From: Dehalococcoidia bacterium
GTDB lineage: Bacteria > Chloroflexota > Dehalococcoidia > UBA2979
Direction: 5' to 3'
Assembly (NCBI GenBank): GCA_004296805.1
Contig: SCVR01000015.1
Span: 1-39,325 of the forward strand
DNA length: 39,325 nt
In this document: positions 1 through 7,667 of the stretch, one piece after another
Layout: each line of letters begins with the position of its first letter
How positions within the stretch are numbered: position 1 is the stretch's first letter
The notes under the pieces: generated by a model
The model's input: the letters and a program-made list of their open reading frames with translations, nothing else
Told to the model about the DNA's origin: nothing
Databases searched by the model: none
Translations under genes and position numbers: made by a program

Positions 1-13
1 GCTCTTCCGATCT
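1..13 (+). other. Residual Illumina adapter 3' end (GCTCTTCCGATCT), not biological
   Basis: First 13 nt are exactly GCTCTTCCGATCT, the known 3' end of Illumina TruSeq-type adapters. Confidence 0.93.
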
Positions 14-327
14 GTCAGGCGCTGTGTGGATCCTGAGGTACTTCTGGCGCGGCGGCTGTGCTCGCACCCGTCGCAGCACTCACCGCGGCGCCGAGCCTGT
101 CGTGCCGCGCACGCCTCGTACGCCACCCCGCAGGTCCGGCACGGGACATGCAGAAGCCGCGGCCGGCACCGCGGGCACGGGATCGGCCTGCCGTCCTCGT
201 CCTCGCCGAGCCAGCCGCGGTCGCACTCCTCCTCGTGCCGGCGCAGCTCGAGGACCTCGGCCTCAGCGCGCGCGGCCTCGATCTCGCGCTGCTCGGCGGC
301 GTCGGCGCTGTCGGTCACGGGGATCAT
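14..327 (-). CDS. Cys-rich Zn-finger-like protein, truncated by left edge
   Basis: Open minus frame from ATG 327 (MIPVTDSADAAEQREIEAARAEAEVLELRRHEEECDRGWLGEDEDGRPIPCPRCRPRLLHVPCRTCGVAYEACAARQ...CCDGCEH) with no stop before the adapter; start overlaps upstream stop (TGATG). Absent from the ORF track because it is incomplete. Confidence 0.7.
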
Positions 328-599
328 CACGACGCCTCGCTGTGCACGGGGTGGTGCGCGGGCAGGTTGCAGCAGTCGTCTGCCAGGGCGTGGGCGTCGA
401 TCTTCAGCGGCGGCCCCTTCCTGCGGGGGGCGCGCTTAGTACTTGTAGTACTGGGTCCGTGTGGCGCACTAGCTTTGTCGCTCTCACGCACTACCCCTAG
501 TCCGTGTGACGGACTAGGTAGTCCGTGTGACGCACTAGCCCGGGACGTTCGGTAGCCCTGGGGAATGACGGTCACGTACTCCGTCGCCTCGTTACTCAC
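327..599 (-). CDS. Hypothetical protein; mid part consists of iteron-like DNA repeats
   Basis: GTG-start ORF of 90 aa, translationally coupled to 327; internal repeats (ASASHGLPSPSHGLG) do not keep a multiple-of-3 period. Confidence 0.45.
   Translation of the reverse strand: MSNEATEYVTVIPQGYRTSRASASHGLPSPSHGLGVVRESDKASAPHGPSTTSTKRAPRRKGPPLKIDAHALADDCCNLPAHHPVHSEAS
455..541. repeat. Four tandem ~21-23 bp iteron-like repeats, consensus GTCCGTGTGRCGCACTAG
   Basis: Copies start at 455, 477 (degenerate), 500 and 521; copy at 497-517 is a perfect dyad CTAGTCCGT-GTG-ACGGACTAG. Confidence 0.75.
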
Positions 600-630
600 G
601 CGCTGCTCGGTTCCTGAGGTAGTTCTGGGG

Positions 631-921
631 TCACCACTCCGTCATCGGCGTCGGCTCGGGGTCGCCCGACGCGTCGGGGTGTGCCCCCCCTTGGTTGCAT
701 CGAGTGTGTGCCGGCCCCAGGTACCTCTGCCTCGTCGGGTCGGTCGGGTCGTGGTCGAGCTGCCAGCCGTCCCCGAACTGGGAGCGGTCCGGGATGATCG
801 GCTGTCGACAGCGCGCGCATCGGACCTTGCCGGTCGCGACCTTCGGCTTCCACTCCTCTCTCAGCTTCTGATGGGCGTGGCCGTACCCGGCTGCCGTGGT
901 CCTGCCCCCCTCCCCGCTCAC
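631..921 (-). CDS. HNH endonuclease-like protein
   Basis: CARCRQPI...WQLDHDPTDPTRQRYLGPAHTRCNQGG matches HNH/Zn-ribbon pattern; GTG 921 overlaps upstream stop (GTGA). Confidence 0.75.
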   Translation of the reverse strand: MSGEGGRTTAAGYGHAHQKLREEWKPKVATGKVRCARCRQPIIPDRSQFGDGWQLDHDPTDPTRQRYLGPAHTRCNQGGAHPDASGDPEPTPMTEW

Positions 922-1292
922 CGCTGCACCTCGCCGCGCACCGTGATGGCATGGACCAGGACTCGCCTCGCCTCGCTCGCCAGCCACTCGCTGCCGAGGC
1001 CAGCCGCTGCGTGTAGCTCGTCGAGTTCAGACAGGGTGTGGCCGCTCAGGGTGAACGGGCTCGGAGACACCACCCCCACCTCGGTGGACCGAACGTCGCC
1101 GTAGCGCCGCACGATGTCAGCCAGGGCGCACTCGTCGGCGGCGTCAAAGTGGTGCCCGCCGATCCCCCGCTTGGCGAGGCAACCGTGGTGGTTGCGGACG
1201 TGATCCCGAATCCCGAACAGCGCCAACGCCAGCGGGTCGATTGGGTCGTCCGGTCGCGCATCGTGCCGTCCGTCGAACTCCTGCTCGCTCAT
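918..1292 (-). CDS. Hypothetical phage protein
   Basis: 124-aa ORF, ATGA overlap with upstream gene. Confidence 0.65.
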   Translation of the reverse strand: MSEQEFDGRHDARPDDPIDPLALALFGIRDHVRNHHGCLAKRGIGGHHFDAADECALADIVRRYGDVRSTEVGVVSPSPFTLSGHTLSELDELHAAAGLGSEWLASEARRVLVHAITVRGEVQR

Positions 1293-1804
1293 CCCTCATC
1301 GCTCCCATCCACCGCACCCGTGGCCGTCGCCTCGAAGTGACCGTCGCGGGTGAGGAGCACCGGCCGGTCAGCGAACCACCACACCCACACCGGCACCCCG
1401 CCCGGGTCGATGCCCTGGTGCACCAGCCACCCGTACGCGTACGCCGTGGTCCGCTCCCGCTCCACCCGGCCATGGCAGCCCGTGACCCCCGACCCGCACA
1501 GGAGCAGGAGGTTCGCGGCGGTGTTCGCTGCCGGGTCGCTGGTCCCTCCCGCGCCGCGGGGTCGGCGGTGGTGGAACGAGTGGGGCTCGACCCAGCGGGC
1601 GCCGTTGTGCAGGGCCAGGCCGCAGACCTCGCAGCAGTAGCCCGCCCGGTCGGCGACCTGTTGCTTGGTCCTGGTCGAGGGGCCCGTGCCTCGTCGGCCA
1701 CCCGCGGCGGTGAGCGTCTTCGCTCGGAGCTCCCGCTTCCGGCGGGGCATGGGGGTGCGGCGCAGCTGGGTGCGTCGGGCGAGGGCTGTGCGGCGCAGGG
1801 TCAT
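1289..1804 (-). CDS. HNH endonuclease
   Basis: CCEVCGLALHNGARWVEPHSFHHRRPRGAGG...NLLLLCGSGVTGCHGRVE, HNH core with paired Cys motifs. Confidence 0.85.
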   Translation of the reverse strand: MTLRRTALARRTQLRRTPMPRRKRELRAKTLTAAGGRRGTGPSTRTKQQVADRAGYCCEVCGLALHNGARWVEPHSFHHRRPRGAGGTSDPAANTAANLLLLCGSGVTGCHGRVERERTTAYAYGWLVHQGIDPGGVPVWVWWFADRPVLLTRDGHFEATATGAVDGSDEG

Positions 1805-2142
1805 CGGGTTGTGGTCTTCCTGCGGCGGCGTGCCGCGTCGAGGTCGATGACACCCGGGGCGTCAGGCCCCGGCGGTGGCGGTGTGCAGGTCGCGGCGTGC
1901 GGCATCGCCCGGAACTCGGTGGTCCTGTCGTGGGTCTCGTCCTTGCACAACACCCGGGCCACGAGCTGGCGAGACGACGGGAGGACGCGGGCCGCGACGT
2001 TGCCGGCCGGGTTCTCGACCGGGTCCAGGGGCATGGACTTCCCGCCGCGGCCGGACTCCGTGGCCACCGTCCTGGCCCACACCATCGTCGACCCGCACCT
2101 GGTGCACGTCGACGTGCGGCCGGGGATCGTGCGCTCAGGCAT
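1801..2142 (-). CDS. Zn-ribbon small protein (similar N-terminal motif to 10267-10596)
   Basis: CTRCGSTMVWARTVATESGRGGKSMPLDP; ATGA coupling. Confidence 0.7.
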   Translation of the reverse strand: MPERTIPGRTSTCTRCGSTMVWARTVATESGRGGKSMPLDPVENPAGNVAARVLPSSRQLVARVLCKDETHDRTTEFRAMPHAATCTPPPPGPDAPGVIDLDAARRRRKTTTR

Positions 2143-2171
2143 CGCTGCCCTGCGATCCGGGCCGAAAGACT

Positions 2172-2183
2172 AGGTCTAGACCT
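2172..2183. promoter_or_regulatory. Perfect 12-bp palindrome AGGTCTAGACCT in divergent intergenic region
   Basis: Direct reading. Confidence 0.7.
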
Positions 2184-2184
2184 C

Positions 2185-2214
2185 TTGCGTAACGTACCGA
2201 GACTCGGTACGTTA
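2185..2214 (+). promoter_or_regulatory. Predicted promoter TTGCGT-N17-TACGTT overlapped by 25-bp palindrome TAACGTACCGAGACTCGGTACGTTA (operator-like)
   Basis: Arms 2190-2201 and 2203-2214 are perfect 12-bp inverted repeats; ATG 2220 is about 7 nt after the -10-like hexamer. Confidence 0.7.
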
Positions 2215-2219
2215 TTCCC

Positions 2220-2468
2220 ATGAACACGACGACCAGCCAGAACGCCGCCCACCGCAACGACCTCGCCTGGATCAAGTCCCAGGGCAAGTCCTTCACTGTC
2301 AACGGCGAGGGGTACATCTCGGAGTACGTCAACCCGTGGAACGGGATGGCGATCCGCAAGTCCTGGCGCATGACCGGCCGCGACTGGTTCATCTTCGACG
2401 CCGCCGGCAACATCGTCGGCCGCTCGCACTCGCTGACTTGGGCCAAGCTCGACGCGGCGGCGGCCTGA
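2220..2468 (+). CDS. Small hypothetical protein (moron-like cassette)
   Basis: 82-aa ORF MNTTTSQNAAHRNDLAWIKSQGKSFTVNGEGY..., opposite strand to surrounding operon, own promoter-like region. Confidence 0.7.
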   Translation: MNTTTSQNAAHRNDLAWIKSQGKSFTVNGEGYISEYVNPWNGMAIRKSWRMTGRDWFIFDAAGNIVGRSHSLTWAKLDAAAA

Positions 2469-2663
2469 GTGCCCCGCCCTCGGGGTGAGGTGCCCGCCGA
2501 GCAGCTACGGGAGCTCCGGCGGGCACGCACGGCCTCCGACCGGGCGCAGGCCCGGCTGCGGGAAGCTGTGGTGGCCGCCATCGAGGCCGGCGGGTCGTAC
2601 ACCGCCGTCGCAGAGGCCGCGGGACTCGCGAAGTCCACAGTGCAGCTCTGGGCCAAGGACTGA
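2469..2663 (+). CDS. Small HTH DNA-binding protein
   Basis: GTG start directly after preceding TGA; GGSYTAVAEAAGLAKSTVQLWAKD is HTH-like. Confidence 0.7.
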   Translation: MPRPRGEVPAEQLRELRRARTASDRAQARLREAVVAAIEAGGSYTAVAEAAGLAKSTVQLWAKD

Positions 2664-2667
2664 TCCA

Positions 2668-3000
2668 TCACTGATGCCTCCCTCGGTTCGGGCAGGCGTT
2701 CTCAACGGCGGCGAGACAGTCGGGGCAGCGGCGCTTGCTTTCGCCCGTTCCGCGCTCACAGGTGTGGAACCGGTAGCCAGACAGGATGATGTCCGCCCCC
2801 GCGTTACGCCGCCCGAGCGTGCCTGTATAGGTCGCGCCACAGTCTCGGCATTGGAGAACCACCGGGTCCCAGCCAACAATCCCGTCGACCTTGCCCGGCA
2901 GGGTCGGCAGTTGGACGGGGCGCCGCTCGGGGCACTCGTCGCAGTAGTAGCCGCGGCCCTCGTCATCGCTGACGATGCAGACGTTCAGGCAGGCGCTCAT
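2668..3000 (-). CDS. Zn-ribbon Cys-rich protein
   Basis: MSACLNVCIVSDDEGRGYYCDECPE...CRDCGATY...CPDCLAAVENACPNRG. Confidence 0.65.
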   Translation of the reverse strand: MSACLNVCIVSDDEGRGYYCDECPERRPVQLPTLPGKVDGIVGWDPVVLQCRDCGATYTGTLGRRNAGADIILSGYRFHTCERGTGESKRRCPDCLAAVENACPNRGRHQ

Positions 3001-3428
3001 CCGGCCACCTCCGTCCCGCAGATCACGCACTCGCGGGTGTCGGACTCGGGCCGGTCGAGCCATTCGTGGGCGCAGTGCCAGCCGCCGTCGTCCTCCTGCA
3101 TCCGTTCCTGCCAGTCCGTCGGCCAGCCGTGGCGGTCACGGCGAGCGAGACACGCGGGGCAGGCGACTGCCGGATCGGTGCATGTGCAGACCTGCTCGAT
3201 CATGCGGAGCACGCGGCAGTCGCAGAGGTCGCCAGGGAGGTCATCCGGGACGCCGGTGTTCTGGTAGCAGCGCGGGTGATGCTCGTGCCACGCGCGTGGC
3301 TGGCCGCAGTACGTCGCGTCCGTGCCGTCCGAGCGGTGCGTGCACTCATCGTCGTCGGGGTGCCCCGCGACGGGTCGGAACTCGACCTGCGCATTCTCGG
3401 GCGTGTGCTGCGGTTCCTGGTCACTCAT
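2997..3428 (-). CDS. Cys/His-rich hypothetical protein
   Basis: MSDQEPQHTPENAQ... with multiple CXXC; ATGA overlap. Confidence 0.65.
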   Translation of the reverse strand: MSDQEPQHTPENAQVEFRPVAGHPDDDECTHRSDGTDATYCGQPRAWHEHHPRCYQNTGVPDDLPGDLCDCRVLRMIEQVCTCTDPAVACPACLARRDRHGWPTDWQERMQEDDGGWHCAHEWLDRPESDTRECVICGTEVAG

Positions 3429-3558
3429 CGGCTGCTCCTGTGTCGTGCCGGTCGGGCACACCCGACGTGGACTCGAACACGCACCCCGGGACGTGGCCGT
3501 CCTCGAGGGTGCAGGCCAGGCCGTCCTGGTCGAACAGGCGACCCGGGCAGGGCGTCAC
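3421..3558 (-). CDS. Small hypothetical protein
   Basis: GTG 3558 overlaps upstream TGA (GTGA); VTPCPGRLFDQDGLACTLEDGHVPGC... Confidence 0.5.
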   Translation of the reverse strand: MTPCPGRLFDQDGLACTLEDGHVPGCVFESTSGVPDRHDTGAADE

Positions 3559-3770
3559 GACGTCCCCCTCGACGCGAACGCCAACAGGTCGGTGATCGCG
3601 TCCCAGGTGGACTCGACGAGCAGCCGGCACCACACCCCGGCCTCGTCGTAGGACATCGACCCGGCCGCCACGTCAGCGCGTACCGAGCGGAGCTCGCGGT
3701 CGAGTTGGTAGAGGCGGCGGTTGATGTGGCCCCGGGCGTGCTGCTCGCGGGTCGTGGCTGCCTCGATCAT
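3555..3770 (-). CDS. Hypothetical protein, helical
   Basis: MIEAATTREQHARGHINRRLYQLDRELRSVRADVAAGSMSYDEAGVWCRLLVESTWDAITDLLAF. Confidence 0.65.
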   Translation of the reverse strand: MIEAATTREQHARGHINRRLYQLDRELRSVRADVAAGSMSYDEAGVWCRLLVESTWDAITDLLAFASRGTS

Positions 3771-4513
3771 CGGATACCTCCAGCGAGACGGTCGGCGGCG
3801 CACTGGGCGCAGTGCCGGGTGGTGCCTGAGTGGCCGGGCTCGGGGCAGGGGTCGGGTTTCACGGCTGCGAGGTCGCCCGGGCGTCGGAGCTGTTGCCAGC
3901 CGCCGAGCCACGCCTGGGCGGTCGCGGGAGGCCGGTCGGGCTGGTACTGCGCCAGGGCGGACTTCACGAGGGGCCCGTCGCCGTGGATCGCGATCAGGGC
4001 CTCGATGTCGGCGACCTGGTCGGGGTCGAGGAGGTCCCAGCGGACGTGGAGCCTGTGGGCCTCGAGGGCGGCTCGGAGGATCTCGACCGACGCCGGCAGC
4101 GCCGCCGCGGCTGCTGCAGCAGCCTTCTCCTCTGCCTCTTCTCTTCTCTCTTCCGTGACATCCGTGTTAGTAACGGCGTTACTCCCTCCGTTACGTCGGG
4201 CCCGGTAGGCCGTCTGCCGGGCCCGACCGGCCTCACGCTGCGCCTCGAGCTGCTCCCGGGTCACCTGGTCCCAGTCGACGAACTGCCAGCCGCCATCGAC
4301 GACCGTCCACAGCCCCTCACGGACCAGCGCACGTGCCCGGGCCGTCCCCCGCAGCGGCGTCAGCCTGGGGAGGAGCTCGCGGGGCACGAACCCGCCGTTC
4401 TCCTCCGCACCGCAGTACGCCTTGGCGCGGACCCACAGCACCTCGGCCGCCTCGCCGGCGCGGACGATGGCGACGTCGAGCCAATAGTTGGTCCTGAGCT
4501 TCACCCAGTCCAC
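3767..4513 (-). CDS. Winged-helix replication-initiation / replisome-organizer-like protein
   Basis: MDWVKLRTNYWLDVAIVRAGEAAEVLWVRAKAYCGAEENGGFVPRELLPRL resembles N-termini of actinophage replication HTH proteins. Confidence 0.6.
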   Translation of the reverse strand: MDWVKLRTNYWLDVAIVRAGEAAEVLWVRAKAYCGAEENGGFVPRELLPRLTPLRGTARARALVREGLWTVVDGGWQFVDWDQVTREQLEAQREAGRARQTAYRARRNGGSNAVTNTDVTEERREEAEEKAAAAAAAALPASVEILRAALEAHRLHVRWDLLDPDQVADIEALIAIHGDGPLVKSALAQYQPDRPPATAQAWLGGWQQLRRPGDLAAVKPDPCPEPGHSGTTRHCAQCAADRLAGGIR

Positions 4514-4792
4514 TCAGGTGCTCCTGTCTCGGAGGCCGATCCACCGGAACAGCGGGATCGACCGGGTCTCGAACGGCCGAGGCTCCGGGGCCGGCCATGG
4601 AGGTGTTGGTTGACGGGGGCCCCACAGCATCCGGGACGCCACCGGTTGCGGGATGCCGTAGGCGATGAGGTCGCGGAGGTGGTCGACCTCGGGGTCGACG
4701 CACAGGCAGGTGGCCTTGGTGTCGGTGTGGGCGGTCGGGGCCAGCTGGTTCCGGACGGTCACGGCCGCCGGGGGACGGTTCACGAGGGTCAT
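4514..4792 (-). CDS. Hypothetical protein
   Basis: 92-aa ORF in operon. Confidence 0.6.
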   Translation of the reverse strand: MTLVNRPPAAVTVRNQLAPTAHTDTKATCLCVDPEVDHLRDLIAYGIPQPVASRMLWGPRQPTPPWPAPEPRPFETRSIPLFRWIGLRDRST

Positions 4793-5472
4793 GCCGCCTC
4801 CCCGTCACTGAGGCGGTAGTACCGCTCGGGTTTCCACCCGGTGAGGCGGCCGAGCTCGGACAGGGAACGGCCGGCGAGGGCCCAGCGGCGGATCACCTCG
4901 GTGCGTTCGGCCGCGGTCGCTGGGAGGTGCCAGGAGCCTGCCAGGATCCGCTCGACGACCACGGGGTCCATGTCGTCGGCGGGTTCCTCGGTGTACGGCT
5001 GGCCGTCGGGGTCGTCGAGGTCCTCGTCGTCCCACGCCAACGGGGGCGGCCAGCCCTTCGCCCGCGCGTCCGCGGCGACCCGGGCCGCGGCCGGTGACGT
5101 GCACCAGGTCATCGACAGCTCGTCGTACAGCCGGGTGATCGCGTCGACCGTGGCCTGCTCGAGGGTGGCCCGGCCCATCACCTTCTGGACGAACGAACGC
5201 TCGCGGCCCATGCGGCGTGAGATCTCGCGGGAGGACCAGCCGAGACGTGCCAGGGCCCGGATCCGGCGCTGGCTACCGACCGACGGGACCAGTGGCCGCG
5301 GCTTGATGCGAGACCGCTTGTGTGCGCGGGCGTGGGCTGCTCGGCACCGTTCGCAGGAGCAGCCGGCGTTGTAGCCGGCGTCGGTGCCGTGTCGGCAGTC
5401 CCAGGAGCAGTAGCGGGCCTTCCCGACCACCCGGAACGGCTGTTGGCAGGTGCGGCACGGTCGGGTCGTCAT
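4789..5472 (-). CDS. HTH DNA-binding protein with N-terminal Zn finger
   Basis: CRTCQQPFRVVGKARYCSWDC...CSCERC; RIRALARLGWSSREISRRMGRERSFVQKVM HTH. Confidence 0.7.
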   Translation of the reverse strand: MTTRPCRTCQQPFRVVGKARYCSWDCRHGTDAGYNAGCSCERCRAAHARAHKRSRIKPRPLVPSVGSQRRIRALARLGWSSREISRRMGRERSFVQKVMGRATLEQATVDAITRLYDELSMTWCTSPAAARVAADARAKGWPPPLAWDDEDLDDPDGQPYTEEPADDMDPVVVERILAGSWHLPATAAERTEVIRRWALAGRSLSELGRLTGWKPERYYRLSDGEAA

Positions 5473-5942
5473 GCGAGCTCCCTGGAGATCGCGGCGAGGG
5501 TGAGGGCGTCGGTGATCGACCAGAGGCCGAGACGGCCGGGCAGGTAGATCGGGTGTGCCAGGACCCGGGGTTGGGTGAGCATCAAGTGGGCGGCGTCGGG
5601 CTGCGCCCACCTCGAGCAGTAGCCGTAGTCGTCGCGCGAGTTCGAGCACGCGTCGGCGGTGTGCACCGTGTGGACGGTGACGATCCCGATGACCGCGCCG
5701 AGCTGGGTGGCCGGGTCAGACCCCCCGAGGGCCGGAAGCGGGTGACCGGGGGCCAGTCGCTCGATCTCGCGCCACGCCTCCGGGCCGGCGGTCCTGGTCG
5801 AGGCGTGGATGAGCAGCGGCCCCGTGTGCGCGAACTGCTTGCGGGCCGCGTCCTGACCCTTGCGGTTGGCGCGGTTCTCGACGTCCTTCCCCAGGCGCAG
5901 GATCGCGTACGCCCAGGGCTGCCGAACAGACAACACCTTCAC
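5469..5942 (-). CDS. ASCH-domain protein
   Basis: MKVLSVRQPWAYAILRLGKDVENR start typical of ASCH/PUA-like proteins. Confidence 0.8.
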   Translation of the reverse strand: MKVLSVRQPWAYAILRLGKDVENRANRKGQDAARKQFAHTGPLLIHASTRTAGPEAWREIERLAPGHPLPALGGSDPATQLGAVIGIVTVHTVHTADACSNSRDDYGYCSRWAQPDAAHLMLTQPRVLAHPIYLPGRLGLWSITDALTLAAISRELA

Positions 5943-6658
5943 CGCGTGGCCTCCGGCTGTCCGGGCCTACTGCTCAGGTGCCAGATCCGCCCGAGCGGGG
6001 CCAGCGGGGCGACGTCGACGAGGTTCCAGCCGATGAGGCAGGACGGGTGTGACGCGGCCTCCTGGCGTCGGTTCTCGCGGAGGATGCCGAACTTCACGCG
6101 GCCCTTGATGAACACGACGTGCGAGGCGGTCTCGGTTGCCAGGTGGAACAGTCGCGTGTCGGTGTGCGAGGGCATGAGCAGGATGACCCGGGAGCCGTTC
6201 GCCGCGGCCTCGATGCACCGCTTGACCCACCGCTCACGCGCCTTGGAGTACGGCGGGTTGACGTAGATCGTCCCGGCATCCCAGGGCTGCTCAGCGCCGT
6301 CCGTCTCAGCGATGTAGAACCGTTCGGCGGCGGTCGGGTTGTCGGGCTCGGTGCAGGGGTCCAGTTCGATGCTGCCGAGCGCCTGGCGTACCGGCTCGAG
6401 CACGTAGGGCGGCGTCAACTGGCGCTGCCTCTCGTGGTCGTCGGCTCGGTAGCGCAGGTCGTTGTTGAAGCGGTGGCGAGCGATGGCCCCGGACTCCTCG
6501 CGCGCGGCCTTCACGGAACGCAGCAACGGCGATGAGTCCCACGCACGCTGAACCGTTCGGGCCCCAATCAGATCGAGGTGGCCGGGGTTGCAGCAGGGCA
6601 GCCCGTTGTGGGTGAAACAGGCGCAGCAGATGTGAGCCTTCTCGGCCTTGCCGCTCAT
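5939..6658 (-). CDS. dam: Phage N6-adenine DNA methyltransferase (Dam-like)
   Basis: DPCTEPDNPTAAERFYI...GTIYVNPPYSKARERWVKRCIEAA (NPPY catalytic motif). Confidence 0.85.
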   Translation of the reverse strand: MSGKAEKAHICCACFTHNGLPCCNPGHLDLIGARTVQRAWDSSPLLRSVKAAREESGAIARHRFNNDLRYRADDHERQRQLTPPYVLEPVRQALGSIELDPCTEPDNPTAAERFYIAETDGAEQPWDAGTIYVNPPYSKARERWVKRCIEAAANGSRVILLMPSHTDTRLFHLATETASHVVFIKGRVKFGILRENRRQEAASHPSCLIGWNLVDVAPLAPLGRIWHLSSRPGQPEATR

Positions 6659-7332
6659 ACCGCACCCCCGTCAGAAGCGGGGCTAGTGCTGCTAGGCGGA
6701 TAGGGCACGCCGGCAGTCGGGTCAGACATGTCCTCACCGGGCGCATAGACCTTGATCGCCCCGTCGTCGGTGGTGGCAACGCCGTACTCATCGGGGCCGA
6801 CGACCGCGGGCCGAAAGGCGGTACCGCAGCAGTCGGCGTGGGCTTCCTCGTAGCCGTGCGAGCAGCGGTCGCAGCACGGGCCGTTCCATGCGCACCAGCG
6901 CATGTTGGGTACGTCGCAGCCGCACGGCTCGTCTTCGTCGTCAGCCGTAGGTCGGACGTCCACCGGCTCCAGGTCGAGCACTCGACAGGGGCACACCTCC
7001 TCCTCGCTCGTCATCCGGTCGGTGCTGGGGACCTCGAACGGCGTCTTGCCGCAGCAGGGCATGACTCCGCTGCCCTCCGGCGGACAGGCGTGGATGGGCG
7101 GCACGACGTACTCGCCTCGCCCAGCCCAGAACCCGTCAGCGGTGCCGTGCGACCAGATGACCTCGCACTCAAGCCAGACGAGCCTGGGGAGGTTGGAGTG
7201 ACCGCTGCTCGGGTGCTGGTGGTGGACGGTGGCTGTTTGCCCCTCGTAGGTGCCGGGCATGCCCCGCTTGAGGCGGACCAACGTGCCGTCGTCGGGCAGC
7301 GCTTTCTCGGCGGAGTGTTCTGCCTCGGCCAT
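6655..7332 (-). CDS. Cys-rich hypothetical protein
   Basis: Multiple CC/CXC motifs; ATGA coupled. Confidence 0.6.
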   Translation of the reverse strand: MAEAEHSAEKALPDDGTLVRLKRGMPGTYEGQTATVHHQHPSSGHSNLPRLVWLECEVIWSHGTADGFWAGRGEYVVPPIHACPPEGSGVMPCCGKTPFEVPSTDRMTSEEEVCPCRVLDLEPVDVRPTADDEDEPCGCDVPNMRWCAWNGPCCDRCSHGYEEAHADCCGTAFRPAVVGPDEYGVATTDDGAIKVYAPGEDMSDPTAGVPYPPSSTSPASDGGAV

Positions 7333-7667
7333 CAGGCACCTCCTTCGTCAGCCTGTGGACGGTGCGCGAGGGCGTAGGCGTCGACCACATGGCCGGCGAC
7401 CCGGCCGCGGCGGATCTGGTCGAGGATCCCGACCGAGACGGCCCACACCTTCACCTCATGGGCCGTGACACCGAGCTCGACGAGCAGCCGGTCACCAGCA
7501 GACGGCTCCGGGGCCTTCCGTTTCGGCTTCTCGTACACCTCGAAGCGGGCCCGTGGACCTGGGGCGTTCAACGCGAGCTTGCGGCGCTCGACAGCGATCT
7601 CCTGGTCGATCTTCACCCTGAGCCGCTCGAGGAGGTCCAGGCGGGTGCCGACCTGCACGCCGCTCAC
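7332..7667 (-). CDS. Lsr2 C-terminal-domain-like DNA-binding protein
   Basis: VKVWAVSVGILDQIRRGRVAGHVVDAYALAH matches Lsr2-type W-A...G...RGR-(I/V)...V-(I/V)-DAY..A pattern; GTG 7667 overlaps upstream TGA. Confidence 0.6.
   Translation of the reverse strand: MSGVQVGTRLDLLERLRVKIDQEIAVERRKLALNAPGPRARFEVYEKPKRKAPEPSAGDRLLVELGVTAHEVKVWAVSVGILDQIRRGRVAGHVVDAYALAHRPQADEGGA

Noticed and set aside
455-541. CRISPR array
   Set aside because: Repeats are contiguous without unique spacers of constant size and show operator-like dyads.
24-555. Plus-strand ORFs 24-500, 26-439 and 58-555
   Set aside because: Antisense frames to the minus-strand Zn-finger gene; begin close to adapter and are Arg/Ser-rich shadows.
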